DNA of 64,000 bases from Pseudomonas kuykendallii (GTDB lineage Bacteria > Pseudomonadota > Gammaproteobacteria > Pseudomonadales > Pseudomonadaceae): the NCBI RefSeq assembly GCF_900106975.1, contig NZ_FNNU01000002.1, positions 248,001 to 312,000 on the forward strand, given 5' to 3'. Shown here piece after piece: positions 10,438-20,040 of this stretch; the stretch's first letter is position 1; each line of letters starts with the position of its first letter. Position numbers and translations under genes: made by a program. The notes under the pieces were generated by a model. The model made no database searches. It worked only from the letters and a program-made list of their open reading frames with translations, and had not been told where the DNA came from.

Positions 10438-11778
10438 TCAGAGAATGTAGCGCGACAGGTCTTCGTCCTGCGCCAGTTCGCCGAGGTGGCCGTTGACGTA
10501 GGCGGCGTCGATGCGGATCGGCGCGCCGTTCTGCTGCGAGGCGAGGTCGCCGGCGCTGAACGAGACCTCCTCGAGCAGGCGTTCGAGCAGCGTGTGCAGG
10601 CGCCGGGCACCGATGTTCTCGGTCTTTTCGTTGACCTGCCAGGCGATCTCGGCGAGGCGCTTGATGCCGTCCTCGACGAATTCGATGTGCAGCCCTTCGG
10701 TCTTCAGCAGCTCGCGGTACTGCTCGGTGAGCGAGGCGTGCGGCTCGGTGAGGATGCGCTCGAAGTCCTGCGGCGACAGCGCCTTGAGTTCGACGCGGAT
10801 CGGCAGGCGGCCCTGCAGCTCCGGCACCAGGTCGCTGGGCTTGGACAGGTGGAAGGCACCCGAGGCGATGAACAGGATGTGGTCGGTCTTGACCATGCCC
10901 AGCTTGGTGTTGACCGTGCTGCCCTCGATCAGCGGCAGCAGGTCGCGCTGCACACCCTCGCGGGAGACGTCCGCGCCGCCGGCGTTGGCGCGCTTGGCGA
11001 CCTTGTCGATCTCGTCGATGAAGACGATGCCGTTCTGCTCCACGGCTTCCAGCGCCTTGGCCTTGAGTTCTTCCTCGTTGACCAGGCGCGCGGCTTCCTC
11101 GTCGCGGACCAGTTTCAGCGCTTCCCTGACCTTCAGCTTGCGGCTCTTCTTCTTGCCCTTGCCCATGTTGGAGAAGAGGTTCTGCAACTGGCTGGTCATT
11201 TCCTCCATGCCGGGCGGCGCCATGATTTCCACGCCGGCCGGGGCTTCCGCCACTTCGATCTCGATGTCCTTGTCGTCCAGCTGGCCTTCGCGCAGGCGCT
11301 TGCGGAACAGTTGGCGGGTGTTCGAGTCGCCGCTCGGCACCGCGTCGTCGTTGAAGCCGGTGCGTGCCGGCGGCAGCAGCGCATCGAGGATGCGTTCCTC
11401 CGCGGCGTCTTCGGCGCGGTGGGCGACGCGGACCATTTCCTGCTCGCGGAGCATCTTGATCGCTGCGTCGGCGAGGTCGCGGATGATCGATTCGACATCG
11501 CGGCCGACGTAGCCAACCTCGGTGAACTTGGTCGCTTCCACCTTGATGAACGGGGCGTTGGCCAGCTTGGCCAGGCGCCGGGCGATTTCGGTCTTGCCGA
11601 CGCCGGTCGGGCCGATCATCAGGATGTTCTTCGGCGTCACCTCGGGGCGCAGCTCGGCCGGCAGTTGCATGCGCCGCCAGCGGTTGCGCAGGGCGATGGC
11701 GACGGCGCGCTTGGCATCTTCCTGGCCGATGATGTGGCGGTTGAGTTCGTGGACGATCTCGCGGGGCGTCATGGACAT
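10438..11778 (-). CDS. hslU: ATP-dependent protease ATPase subunit HslU
   Basis: HslU (ClpY) is the AAA+ unfoldase that feeds substrates to the HslV peptidase. The 446 residues contain Walker A ([15 protein letters not shown]), the pore loop GYVGRD, Walker B ([11 protein letters not shown]), the variable I-domain (about 110-245) and the sensor/arginine-finger region ([11 protein letters not shown]). The ATG at 11778 gives the normal [12 protein letters not shown] start; the upstream extension is spurious. It follows hslV by about 70 bases in the same transcript from the heat-shock promoter upstream of hslV. Confidence 0.97.
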   Translation of the reverse strand: MSMTPREIVHELNRHIIGQEDAKRAVAIALRNRWRRMQLPAELRPEVTPKNILMIGPTGVGKTEIARRLAKLANAPFIKVEATKFTEVGYVGRDVESIIRDLADAAIKMLREQEMVRVAHRAEDAAEERILDALLPPARTGFNDDAVPSGDSNTRQLFRKRLREGQLDDKDIEIEVAEAPAGVEIMAPPGMEEMTSQLQNLFSNMGKGKKKSRKLKVREALKLVRDEEAARLVNEEELKAKALEAVEQNGIVFIDEIDKVAKRANAGGADVSREGVQRDLLPLIEGSTVNTKLGMVKTDHILFIASGAFHLSKPSDLVPELQGRLPIRVELKALSPQDFERILTEPHASLTEQYRELLKTEGLHIEFVEDGIKRLAEIAWQVNEKTENIGARRLHTLLERLLEEVSFSAGDLASQQNGAPIRIDAAYVNGHLGELAQDEDLSRYIL

Positions 11779-11848
11779 AGTGGTTGGCTCGTTGCAGACG
11801 TTGGCCGCGCGGCGCTCGGGCCGGGCGGCGGAGGGAGGTGGAGACGCG

Positions 11849-12379
11849 TCAGATCGCCGAATCCAGCTCTTCGAGAGTGAGGTTCTGATTGGTGAAGACA
11901 CAGATCGAACCGGCAATGTTCAATGCGCTTTCGGCGATCTCGCGCGCCGACAGTTCGCTGTGCCTGAGCAGCGCCATGGCCGCGGCCTGGGCGAAGCCGC
12001 CGCCCGAACCCATGGCGATCAGGCCTTCCTCGGGTTCGACGACGTCGCCGTTGCCGGTGATGATCAGCGAGGCATCCTTGTTGGCCACCGCCAGCATGGC
12101 TTCCAGGCGGCTCAGCGAACGGTCGGTGCGCCAGTCCTTGGCCAGTTCGACGGCCGCGCGCACCAGGTGGCCCTGATGCCGCTCGAGCTGGCTTTCGAAG
12201 CGTTCGAAGAGGGTGAAGGCGTCCGCGGTGGCGCCGGCGAAGCCGGCCAGCACCTCACCGTGGTAGAGGCGGCGAACCTTCTTCGCGTTGCCTTTCATCA
12301 CGGTGTTGCCGAGGGAAACCTGGCCGTCGCCGCCCATGACGACTTTGCCGTTGCGGCGAATTGAAACGATGGTGGTCAA
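11849..12379 (-). CDS. hslV: ATP-dependent protease subunit HslV
   Basis: HslV (ClpQ) is a threonine peptidase that forms a double hexamer capped by HslU. The chosen start is TTG at 12379, which gives a 176-residue protein starting Met-Thr-Thr; the first Thr becomes the N-terminal nucleophile after Met removal. An in-frame ATG 9 bases upstream would bury that Thr, and GGAG is spaced correctly only for the TTG. The GDGQVSLG and [11 protein letters not shown] motifs are family hallmarks. Expression is probably heat-inducible from the sigma32-type promoter at 12429-12455. Confidence 0.95.
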   Translation of the reverse strand: MTTIVSIRRNGKVVMGGDGQVSLGNTVMKGNAKKVRRLYHGEVLAGFAGATADAFTLFERFESQLERHQGHLVRAAVELAKDWRTDRSLSRLEAMLAVANKDASLIITGNGDVVEPEEGLIAMGSGGGFAQAAAMALLRHSELSAREIAESALNIAGSICVFTNQNLTLEELDSAI

Positions 12380-12428
12380 GGGGGACATCTCCACGCAGCG
12401 GGGCATTCTTGCCCGAATGGAGATTCAT

Positions 12429-12455
12429 ATGGGGGCGCGAAGCAGAGGCTTCAAG
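12429..12455 (-). promoter_or_regulatory. Sigma32 (RpoH) heat-shock promoter for hslVU
   Basis: Reading leftward the sequence has CTTGAA, a 15-base spacer, then CCCCAT. Both hexamers match the RpoH consensus exactly. It lies about 50 bases before the hslV start codon. Confidence 0.85.
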
Positions 12456-12477
12456 CCGTCCCTCGATCGGGAACGGC
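12455..12477 (-). terminator. Candidate terminator after the SPOR-domain gene
   Basis: An imperfect hairpin (GCCGT/CCC pairing with GGG/ACGGC, one bulge) lies between the SPOR gene stop and the hslV heat-shock promoter, abutting the -35 element. It would separate argS-region transcription from hslVU. Confidence 0.4.
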
Positions 12478-12522
12478 GTTGCAGCCCGCGCGCCGGCCCG
12501 GCGCGCCTGAAGCGTTCCGGCC

Positions 12523-13227
12523 TCAGCGCACCTGTCGCTGTTGCAGCAGCAGGTTGCCGAAACCGCTGGCGGAGAGCTGCTTCTGCGCGCCGGCCAGTTG
12601 TTCCTTGCTGGCGAACGGACCGACCAGCACGCGGTACCAGACTTCCTCGCGCACGGTGCCGGACTCCACCTGCACCGCCTGGCCGAGCAGGATGATCTGC
12701 GCGCGCACCCGGTCGGCATCGGCCTGCTTGCGGAACGAGCCGGCCTGCAGGAAGTACTGCGTGGTCAGCGGCGCCTTGGCCACAGTCGTCGCGTTCGCCG
12801 GCGTGTTCGGCGCGGGCACGGCGACCGGCGGGGGCGGCGGAGGCACTTGGCCATTGAGCGCCGCCTCGGCGCGCGCGGTATCGATCTTCGCCGCCTGCTC
12901 GGGCGTCACCGGGGTGGCGGGCGGCGTGGCCGGCATCGAGTCGGGTGGCACTATCACTTCGGATTCGGGCAGCAGCGTGTAGAAGTCGTACTTCGGCTTC
13001 ACCGGGCCGGCGACTTCGGCGGCGGCCTTCTGCGCGGCTTTCTGCGCGACCTCGGGTTTGACCCGCTTGATCTTGTCGTCACCGGGCTCGAGCTTCATCA
13101 GCAGCACCACGAAGGCGCCGATCGCCAACCCGCAGGCGAGCCACAGCCAGCCCGGGATGGGTTTCTTCGAGGGGGCCTGGTAGCGGCTGGCGCCACGCTT
13201 GGGGGGAGCCTTCTTCTTTGCCGCCAC
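12523..13227 (-). CDS. SPOR-domain membrane protein
   Basis: A 234-residue bitopic inner-membrane protein. It has a short Lys/Arg-rich cytoplasmic N-terminus, one membrane span (about 26-44), a Pro/Ala-rich periplasmic linker, and a C-terminal SPOR domain (about 155-234) beginning YFLQAGSFRKQADADRVRA, which binds denuded septal peptidoglycan. The GTG start directly abuts the argS stop, so it is translated in tandem with argS. This matches the hypothetical gene between argS and hslV in other Pseudomonas; it resembles FtsN-type cell-division proteins but is not clearly FtsN itself. Confidence 0.88.
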   Translation of the reverse strand: MAAKKKAPPKRGASRYQAPSKKPIPGWLWLACGLAIGAFVVLLMKLEPGDDKIKRVKPEVAQKAAQKAAAEVAGPVKPKYDFYTLLPESEVIVPPDSMPATPPATPVTPEQAAKIDTARAEAALNGQVPPPPPPVAVPAPNTPANATTVAKAPLTTQYFLQAGSFRKQADADRVRAQIILLGQAVQVESGTVREEVWYRVLVGPFASKEQLAGAQKQLSASGFGNLLLQQRQVR

Positions 13228-14967
13228 TTACATGCGCTCCAGGGTCTGCAGGCCCAGCAGTTCGAGACCCTGCTTGAGGGTGCGCCCGGTCAGCGCGGCG
13301 AGGCGCAGACGGCTCTGGCGGGTTTGCTCGTCCTCGGCGGCGAGGATCGGGCAATGCTCGTAGAAGCTGGAGAACAGCCCGGCGAGGTCGTACAGGTAGC
13401 TGCACAGCACGTGCGGCACGCCTTTCTCGGCGACGTTGCCGAGCACTTCGCCGAACTGCGCCAGCTTGCCGGCCAGCGCCAGTTCCTGCTCGGCCTGCAG
13501 GACGATGCGTCCGTCCAGCTCGTGATAGCCCTTGCCCAGCTTGCGGAACACGCTGGCCACGCGGGTGTAGGCGTAGAGCAGGTAGGGCGCGGTGTTGCCC
13601 TCGAAGCTGAGCATCTGCTCGAAGTTGAAGCTGTAGTCGCTGCTGCGGTGCTTGGAGAGGTCGGCGTATTTCACCGCGCCGATGCCCACCGCGTGGGCGA
13701 TCTGGCGCAGTTCGGCGTCGTCCAGTTCGGGGTTCTTGCCCTTGACCAGCGCATAGGCGCGCTCTTCGGCCTCGTCGAGCAGGTCGACCAGCTTTACCGT
13801 GCCGCCGTCGCGGGTCTTGAACGGACGGCCGTCTGCGCCGTTCATGGTGCCGAAGCCCATGTGTTCGAGCTGCATGCTCGGCGGTACGAACCCCGCGCGA
13901 CGGGCCACGGCGAAGACCATCTGGAAGTGCAGCGCCTGGCGCTGGTCGACGAAGTACAATGCGCGGTCGGCCTTCAGCACGCCGGCGCGGTAGCGCGTGG
14001 CGGCGAGATCGGTGGTGGCGTAGAGGTAGCCGCCACCGGCTTTCTGCACGATCAGCGGCAGCGGGTTGCCCTCGGAGTTCTTGAACTCGTCGAGGAACAC
14101 GCAGCGCGCGCCTTCGCTTTCGGTGAGCAGGCCCTTGGCGTCTAGGTCGGCGACCACCTGGGCGAGGTCGTCGTTGTAGGCGCTCTCGCCCTTGACGTCG
14201 GCCATGCTCAGCTTCACGCCGAGGCGGTCGTAGACCTTCTGGCAGTGGCTCAGGGAGATGTCGTTGAAGCGGTGCCACAGACGCAGGCATTCGGCGTCGC
14301 CGGCCTGCAGCTGGACCACCAGCTCGCGGGCGCGGTCGGCGAATTCGGCGGATTCGTCGAAGCGTTTCTTCGCTGCGCGGTAGAACCCTTCGAGGTCGGA
14401 GAGCTCGGCGTCGCTGCCCACCGGCTGCTCCTGCATGAACGCCAGCAGCATGCCGAACTGGGTGCCCCAGTCGCCGACGTGGTTCTGCCGGATCACTTCG
14501 TCGCCGAGGAATTCCAGCACCCGCGCCACGCCGTCGCCGATGATGGTCGAACGCAGGTGGCCGACGTGCATTTCCTTGGCCAGGTTGGGCGCCGACAGGT
14601 CGACCACCACGCGCTGCGCCTCGCCGCTCTTGCGCACGCCGAGGTGCGCGTCGGCCAACGCCGCTTCCAGGCGCCCGGCCAGGGCGTCGCTGTTCTGGAA
14701 GAAGTTGAGGAAGCCCGGCCCGGCGATTTCCACCTTGGCCAACTGCTCGTCGGCGGGCAGCGCGGCGATCAGTTTTTCCGCCAGGTCACGCGGCTTCATC
14801 GCCGCCGGCTTGGCCAGCATCATGGCGATGTTGCTGGCGAAATCGCCGTGGGTCTTATCCTTGCTGTTCTCCACCTGGATCGTCGGCGTAAGACCCTCGG
14901 GCAGCACGCCGTCGGCGACGAGGCGTGTCAGGGCTTGCTGGATCAGCTGGCGAATCGTGTCTTTCAT
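13228..14967 (-). CDS. argS: Arginyl-tRNA synthetase
   Basis: ArgS charges tRNA-Arg. The 579-residue class I enzyme has an N-terminal tRNA D-loop-binding domain (about 1-105), the HIGH-type signature HVGHLRST at about 130 preceded by [13 protein letters not shown], a Rossmann catalytic core, and a C-terminal DALR anticodon-binding domain that ends in [10 protein letters not shown]. No canonical KMSKS is seen, which is normal for many ArgS. It is followed immediately by the SPOR-domain gene. Confidence 0.97.
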   Translation of the reverse strand: MKDTIRQLIQQALTRLVADGVLPEGLTPTIQVENSKDKTHGDFASNIAMMLAKPAAMKPRDLAEKLIAALPADEQLAKVEIAGPGFLNFFQNSDALAGRLEAALADAHLGVRKSGEAQRVVVDLSAPNLAKEMHVGHLRSTIIGDGVARVLEFLGDEVIRQNHVGDWGTQFGMLLAFMQEQPVGSDAELSDLEGFYRAAKKRFDESAEFADRARELVVQLQAGDAECLRLWHRFNDISLSHCQKVYDRLGVKLSMADVKGESAYNDDLAQVVADLDAKGLLTESEGARCVFLDEFKNSEGNPLPLIVQKAGGGYLYATTDLAATRYRAGVLKADRALYFVDQRQALHFQMVFAVARRAGFVPPSMQLEHMGFGTMNGADGRPFKTRDGGTVKLVDLLDEAEERAYALVKGKNPELDDAELRQIAHAVGIGAVKYADLSKHRSSDYSFNFEQMLSFEGNTAPYLLYAYTRVASVFRKLGKGYHELDGRIVLQAEQELALAGKLAQFGEVLGNVAEKGVPHVLCSYLYDLAGLFSSFYEHCPILAAEDEQTRQSRLRLAALTGRTLKQGLELLGLQTLERM

Positions 14968-15092
14968 AGTCTGCTCGGTCGGCCTTGGCGGGTCGAAAAC
15001 CGCGGATTATAGAGGCAGTCAGGAGCCGGGCGCGAGGACGTAGGGTGCGCCATGCGCACCGAGCCTCGGCTGCGCGGGCGATATGCCTTTCG

Positions 15093-17312
15093 TCAGAACA
15101 GATCGATCGGGTCCACGTCCAGCGACCAGCGCACCGCGCGGCCGCCGGGCAGTTGCTCCAGGCGCGGCAGCCAGACGCTCATCAGCCGGTGCAGCGGCGC
15201 GCGGGCGTTCGCTTGCAGCAGCAACTGCGCGCGGTAGCGACCGGCGCGGCGCTCCATCGGTGCCGGCACCGGGCCGAGCAGTTCGATGCCGCTCAACTGC
15301 AATTCCTCGAGCAGGTGCTCGGCCTCGCTGCAGGCCTGGTCGAGAAAGTCTTCGGCCTGGCCGGGTTTGTGCGCCTCGCCGCGCAGCAGTGCGAGGTGGG
15401 CGAACGGCGGCAGGCCGGCGGCGCGGCGTTCGCTCAGGGCCTGCTCGGCGAAGGCGAAATAGCCTTGCTCGGTGAGTTGCACCAGCAGCGGATGATCGGC
15501 CAGATGGGTCTGGATGATCACCATTCCCGGCTCCTCGGCGCGGCCGGCACGCCCGGCGACCTGGACGATCAGCTGCGCCATGCGCTCGCTGGCGCGGAAG
15601 TCGGCGGAGAACAGCCCGCCGTCGGCGTCGAGGATCGCCACCAGGGTGACGCGCGGGAAGTGGTGGCCCTTGGCGAGCATCTGCGTGCCGACCAGCAGGC
15701 ACGGCTCGCCGCGCTGGATGGTGCTGAACAGCGTGTCCATCGCGCCCTTGCGCGAGGTGCTGTCGCGGTCGATGCGCAGCACCGGGTACTGCGGAAAGAG
15801 GATTTCCAGGCGTTCCTCGGCGCGTTCGGTGCCGGTGCCCAGCGGGCGCAGGTCGACCAGGCCGCATTTCGGGCAGTTCGCCGGGCGCCGTTCGCTGTGC
15901 CCGCAGTGGTGGCAGCGCAGTTCGTTGGAGCGTTGGTGCACGGTCATTCGCGCGTCGCAGCGCGGGCAGGCGCTGATCCAGCCGCAGTCGTGGCAGAGCA
16001 GGGTCGGCGCGAAGCCGCGGCGGTTGAGGAACACCAGCACCTGCTGGCCGGCCTCCAGCGTCTGCGTGATGGCCTGCTGCAGCGGTGCGGAGATGCCCGC
16101 GTCCAGCGGCCGGCTCTTGATGTCCAGGCGCAGGAAGCGCGGTGGTTTGGCCCCGCCGGCGCGCTGGGTCAGGCGCAGCAGACCGTAGCGCCCGGCGTGG
16201 GCATTGTGCAGGCTTTCCAGCGAGGGCGTGGCCGAGCCGAGGACGATCGGCACCTGGTCCTGGCGCGCGCGCACCAGCGCCAGGTCGCGCGCGTGGTAGC
16301 GCAGACCTTCCTGCTGTTTATAGGAGGCGTCGTGTTCCTCGTCGACGATGATCAGCCCCGGCCGCTGCAGCGGCGTGAACAGCGCCGAGCGCGTGCCGAT
16401 GACGATGTCGGCCTCGCCGTCGCGCGCGGCGAGCCAGGCGTCCAGGCGTTCGCGGTCGTTGACGTTGGAGTGCAGCAGGGCGATCCGCGCGTTGAAGCGC
16501 TGCTCGAAGCGCGCCAGCGTCTGCGGGCCGAGGTTGATCTCCGGGATAAGCACCAGCACCTGCTTGCCGGTCTCCAGCGCCTGGCGGATCAGTTGCAGGT
16601 AGACCTCGGTCTTGCCGCTGCCGGTGACACCGGCCAGGAGGAAGGCCTGGAAGCCACCGAAGCTCGAGCGTATCGCCTCGCAGGCGGCGCGCTGCTCGGG
16701 ATTGAGCGGCAGTTCCGGCTGCGCCAGCCAGCTGCCGGCGCGTTTCATCGGTGCGCTGCGGCGCACTTCGACGCTGACCAGGCGCTTCTCCAGCAGCAGC
16801 TCCAGGCTGTCGCGGTTCAGTTGCAGCTTGCTCAACAGCGAATGCGCGACGCCGTGGGCGTGCTGCGCCAGGGTGCGCAACGCCTCGCGCTGGCGCGGCG
16901 CGCGGGTCAGGCGCGGGTCGTCGAGGCGGGCGCCGTCGGCCACGTGCCAGAAGCGCTCCTGCCGCGCTTCCGCCGGCTCGCCCTGGCGCAGCAGCACCGG
17001 CAACGCCCAGCTCAGCGTGTCGCCGAGGCTGTGCTGGTAGTACTGTGCGGTCCACAGGCAGAGCTTGAACAGCGCCGGCGGCATCGGCGTCTGTTCGTCG
17101 AGCAACTGCAGCGCCGGCCGCAGCTTGTCCGCAGGAACCTCGCTGGTTTCGCTGGCCTCGACGAGGATGCCGATCACCTCGCGCCGACCGAACGGCACGC
17201 GCACGCGCATGCCCGGCTGCAGGCTCGCGGCCGTCGCGCCCAGTGGTGCGCGGTAGTCGAACAGGCGGCGCAGCGGCGAGGGCAGGGCGAGGCGGAGGAT
17301 GAGTTCGGGCAC
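15093..17312 (-). CDS. priA: Primosomal protein N' (replication restart helicase)
   Basis: PriA is the 3'-5' helicase that rebuilds replication forks by loading the primosome. The 739 residues contain the N-terminal DNA-binding domain, Walker A (GVTGSGKTEVY), Walker B/DEEH box (IIVDEEHDASYKQ), and the zinc-binding cysteine cluster (CHDCG, CPRC, CHHCG, CPKCG) inserted in the helicase core. The start is GTG at 17312. It is divergent from rpmE. Length and motifs are standard. Confidence 0.97.
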   Translation of the reverse strand: MPELILRLALPSPLRRLFDYRAPLGATAASLQPGMRVRVPFGRREVIGILVEASETSEVPADKLRPALQLLDEQTPMPPALFKLCLWTAQYYQHSLGDTLSWALPVLLRQGEPAEARQERFWHVADGARLDDPRLTRAPRQREALRTLAQHAHGVAHSLLSKLQLNRDSLELLLEKRLVSVEVRRSAPMKRAGSWLAQPELPLNPEQRAACEAIRSSFGGFQAFLLAGVTGSGKTEVYLQLIRQALETGKQVLVLIPEINLGPQTLARFEQRFNARIALLHSNVNDRERLDAWLAARDGEADIVIGTRSALFTPLQRPGLIIVDEEHDASYKQQEGLRYHARDLALVRARQDQVPIVLGSATPSLESLHNAHAGRYGLLRLTQRAGGAKPPRFLRLDIKSRPLDAGISAPLQQAITQTLEAGQQVLVFLNRRGFAPTLLCHDCGWISACPRCDARMTVHQRSNELRCHHCGHSERRPANCPKCGLVDLRPLGTGTERAEERLEILFPQYPVLRIDRDSTSRKGAMDTLFSTIQRGEPCLLVGTQMLAKGHHFPRVTLVAILDADGGLFSADFRASERMAQLIVQVAGRAGRAEEPGMVIIQTHLADHPLLVQLTEQGYFAFAEQALSERRAAGLPPFAHLALLRGEAHKPGQAEDFLDQACSEAEHLLEELQLSGIELLGPVPAPMERRAGRYRAQLLLQANARAPLHRLMSVWLPRLEQLPGGRAVRWSLDVDPIDLF

Positions 17313-17424
17313 GCGCGGGTCCTTGGATTTGGGCGGCGTCGATCTTAGCAGTCCGCGACCTCCAGTCGCCGATCCCGCGCGTGCTCGCGCATGTTTTCCG
17401 CTGACGGACGGCGAGGTTCGCCGC

Positions 17425-17453
17425 TTGCAGGCCTTCGATGTCGGGCGTATATT
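17425..17453 (+). promoter_or_regulatory. Sigma70-like promoter for rpmE
   Basis: TTGCAG (17425-17430) and TATATT (17448-17453) are separated by 17 bases, about 70 bases before the rpmE start codon. Confidence 0.6.
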
Positions 17454-17524
17454 ACGCGGCTCGTTTCCGTGCGGTACTCGACATAGGGTTGGGTGGCGGC
17501 ACGCCAGACACAGAGGAATACACC

Positions 17525-17737
17525 ATGAAAGCCGATATCCATCCGAATTATGTCGAGATCGACGCCACCTGCAGCTGCGGCAACGTCATCAAGACCCGCT
17601 CCACCCTGGGCAAGAACCTGAGCCTGGACGTTTGCTCCGAGTGCCACCCGTTCTACACCGGTAAGCAAAAGGTGCTCGACACCGGCGGCCGTATCGACCG
17701 CTTCAAGCAGCGTTTCGGCGTGTTCGGCGCCAAGTAA
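17525..17737 (+). CDS. rpmE: 50S ribosomal protein L31
   Basis: L31 joins the 50S central protuberance and bridges to the 30S head. The 70-residue protein begins MKADIHPNY and carries four cysteines (CSC near residue 16 and CSEC near 37), i.e. the zinc-binding C+ form; zinc-free paralogues lack them. GAGGAA precedes the ATG. The gene is followed by a terminator that lies inside the next reading frame. Confidence 0.97.
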   Translation: MKADIHPNYVEIDATCSCGNVIKTRSTLGKNLSLDVCSECHPFYTGKQKVLDTGGRIDRFKQRFGVFGAK

Positions 17738-17760
17738 GCGCAAGCTGCCAAGGAAGGCCC

Positions 17761-18564
17761 ATGGGTTTTCCGGAGCTGTTGAAAAAGGCGTCCCTGGTGG
17801 GCGCCTTTTTCGTTTCTGCCTCGGCTGTTCTGCCGTCGCTCGCGGCCTGCCCCGCACCTCCCCAGTCGCTGCACCCCGTCGAAGTCCGTCGCGTCGTCGA
17901 TGGCGACACGCTGCGCCTCGCCGATGGGCGCAGCGTGCGCCTGATCGGTCTGAACGCGCCTGAACTGGGCCGCGACGGACGGCCCGCCGAAGCCTTCGCG
18001 GAGGTGGCGCGCCGACGCCTGGAGGCGCTGGTGGCCGCCAGTGACGGTCGCGTGATCGTTCAGCCCGGGCGCGAGGCGAAGGATCGCTATGGGCGCACCC
18101 TGGCGAACGTGTTCGACAGCCGCGGGCTGAACCTCGAGGAGCGCCTGCTCGCCGAGGGGCTGGGGTATCAGGTCGCCATCGCGCCCAATGACGGGCTGCT
18201 GGTCTGCCAGCAGGCCGCGGAGCGTGCGGCGCGCGCGTCCGGCCTGGGGCTATGGCGCAAGGCGCCGGTCCAGACGCCGGCACAGCTGAAGGCTGCCGGC
18301 TTCGCGCTGGTCCGGGCCCGCGTGAGGGGTGTCGAGCACAACCGCGGCGGGCTCTGGATCGAGCTCGAGGGCCCGCTGGTCCTGCGCATCGAGCCGAAAT
18401 GGATCGCCCAGTTCGACCCCAAGGCGCTGGAGGCACTGGTCGGTCGGCAGATCGAGGTGCGTGGCTGGGTGGTGGATCGTGCGCGGCGTGCTGCGCTGAA
18501 GTCCGGGCAGGCGCGCTGGCTGCTGGCAGTGAGCCATCCGGCGATGCTCCAGGCGCTGCCCTGA
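17761..18564 (+). CDS. Secreted thermonuclease-family (SNase-like) nuclease
   Basis: A 267-residue protein with an N-terminal signal-like hydrophobic segment (about 8-30) and a staphylococcal-nuclease fold domain (about 38-165). Catalytic-type residues are visible: VVDGDTLRL with its Asp pair, RLIGLNAPE, and the Arg/Glu region KDRYGRTLANVF. A ~100-residue C-terminal extension with beta-rich text follows. It lies 23 bases after rpmE. The first codons overlap a terminator hairpin (17781-17811), so either the start is further inside or only read-through transcripts are translated. Predicted calcium-dependent, periplasmic or extracellular. Confidence 0.85.
   Translation: MGFPELLKKASLVGAFFVSASAVLPSLAACPAPPQSLHPVEVRRVVDGDTLRLADGRSVRLIGLNAPELGRDGRPAEAFAEVARRRLEALVAASDGRVIVQPGREAKDRYGRTLANVFDSRGLNLEERLLAEGLGYQVAIAPNDGLLVCQQAAERAARASGLGLWRKAPVQTPAQLKAAGFALVRARVRGVEHNRGGLWIELEGPLVLRIEPKWIAQFDPKALEALVGRQIEVRGWVVDRARRAALKSGQARWLLAVSHPAMLQALP
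17781..17811 (+). terminator. Intrinsic terminator of rpmE inside the nuclease ORF
   Basis: AAAAAGGCG (17782-17790) pairs with CGCCTTTTT (17802-17810), giving a 9-10 bp stem ending in five T residues. It lies 44 bases after the rpmE stop and within codons 7-17 of the nuclease frame. Confidence 0.7.
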
Positions 18565-18710
18565 GCGCGAATCACTGGCGTCCGCGTGGTGTGAAACGCC
18601 CTTCCTAGAGAGCTCCAGAAGGCTGACCGGGCAGTCTTGTTCGGCACTATCTTCACGCGTATCCTCGGCCGCCAGCCTGTTTTCACTAGCAAAAAAAGCG
18701 GAAATCCGAC

Positions 18711-19979
18711 ATGTCAGACCTTAAAACTGCCGCTCTCGAATACCACGCACTGCCGCGCCCGGGGAAGCTCAGCGTGGAGCTGACCAAGCCCACCGCGACA
18801 GCTCGTGACCTGGCCCTGGCCTACAGCCCAGGCGTCGCCGAGCCGGTCCGCGAGATCGGCCGCGATCCCGAACTGGCCTACACGTACACCGGCAAGGGCA
18901 ACCTGGTCGCGGTGATCTCCGACGGTACCGCGATTCTCGGTCTGGGCAACCTCGGCCCGCTGGCTTCCAAGCCGGTGATGGAAGGCAAGGGCGTGCTGTT
19001 CAAGCGGTTCGCCGGTATCGACGTGTTCGACATCGAAGTCGATGCGGAAAGCCCGCAGGCGTTCATCGACACCGTCAAGCGCATCTCGATCACCTTCGGT
19101 GGCATCAATCTCGAGGACATCAAGGCGCCCGAGTGCTTCGAGATCGAGCGCGCGCTGATCGAACAGTGCGATATCCCGGTGTTCCACGATGACCAGCACG
19201 GCACCGCCATCGTCACCGCCGCCGGCATGCTCAACGCTCTGGAAATCGCCGGCAAAACCCTGCCCGAAGCGAAGATCGTCTGCCTCGGTGCCGGCGCCGC
19301 CGCCACGTCCTGCATGAAGCTGCTGGTGAGCATGGGCGCGAAGGTCGAGAACATCTTCATGATCGACCGCAAGGGTGTCATCCACGCCGGCCGCGACGAC
19401 CTCAACCAGTACAAGGCGGTGTTCGCCCACGAGACCGGCAAGCGCACGCTGGCCGACGCCCTCGACGGCGCCGACGTGTTCGTCGGTCTTTCCGGCGCCA
19501 ACCTGCTCAAGGCGGAAGACCTGGCGCGCATGGCGGCCAACCCGATCGTCTTCGCCTGCTCCAACCCGGACCCGGAAATCGCCCCGGAGCTGGCCCATGC
19601 GACGCGCAACGACGTGATCATGGCGACCGGCCGTTCGGACTACCCGAACCAGGTGAACAACGTGCTCGGCTTCCCGTTCATCTTCCGTGGCGCCCTCGAC
19701 GTGCGCGCCAAGCGCATCAACGAGGAGATGAAGATCGCCGCCGCGCTGGCCCTGCGTGACCTGGCCAAGCTGCCGGTGCCGCAGGAAGTCTGCGATGCCT
19801 ACGGCGGCATCGCCCTGAGCTTCGGTCGCGAGTACATCATCCCGAAGCCGATGGACCCGCGCCTGATTACCGTGATTTCCGAGGCGGTCGCCAAGGCCGC
19901 CGTGGAAACCGGTGTCGCCACGCTGCCTTATCCGAAGCACTACCCGCTGAAGAGCGTCGATGACGTGTTCCTCGGCTGA
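18711..19979 (+). CDS. maeB: NADP-dependent malic enzyme (short form)
   Basis: Decarboxylates malate to pyruvate with reduction of NAD(P). The 422-residue protein covers only the malic-enzyme N-terminal and NAD-binding domains; it lacks the phosphotransacetylase-like C-terminus of E. coli MaeB. Motifs include YSPGVAEP, the catalytic/metal region FHDDQHGTAIV, the dinucleotide loop GAGAAA and the NP.IFACSNPDPE segment. A terminator follows the stop. The gene stands alone between the nuclease gene and ponA. Confidence 0.95.
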   Translation: MSDLKTAALEYHALPRPGKLSVELTKPTATARDLALAYSPGVAEPVREIGRDPELAYTYTGKGNLVAVISDGTAILGLGNLGPLASKPVMEGKGVLFKRFAGIDVFDIEVDAESPQAFIDTVKRISITFGGINLEDIKAPECFEIERALIEQCDIPVFHDDQHGTAIVTAAGMLNALEIAGKTLPEAKIVCLGAGAAATSCMKLLVSMGAKVENIFMIDRKGVIHAGRDDLNQYKAVFAHETGKRTLADALDGADVFVGLSGANLLKAEDLARMAANPIVFACSNPDPEIAPELAHATRNDVIMATGRSDYPNQVNNVLGFPFIFRGALDVRAKRINEEMKIAAALALRDLAKLPVPQEVCDAYGGIALSFGREYIIPKPMDPRLITVISEAVAKAAVETGVATLPYPKHYPLKSVDDVFLG

Positions 19980-19996
19980 GTCTTCGGCAACAAAGA

Positions 19997-20020
19997 AAAA
20001 CCCCGCCTAGGCGGGGTTTT
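19997..20020. terminator. Bidirectional terminator between maeB and ponA
   Basis: An 11-bp stem (AAAACCCCGCC with GGCGGGGTTTT) flanked by A- and T-runs on the two sides, suitable for both convergent genes. Confidence 0.88.
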
Positions 20021-20040
20021 CTTTTTGCGCCGGGAGAGTC

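Noticed and set aside
12541-14145. Long open frame on the + strand opposite argS (534 codons)
   Set aside because: GC-rich antisense shadow of argS and the SPOR gene; repeated Val/Leu/Gln/Ala text, no family motif, no ribosome site.
14985-17348. Long open frame on the + strand opposite priA (787 codons)
   Set aside because: Antisense shadow; the minus strand carries the complete PriA motifs.
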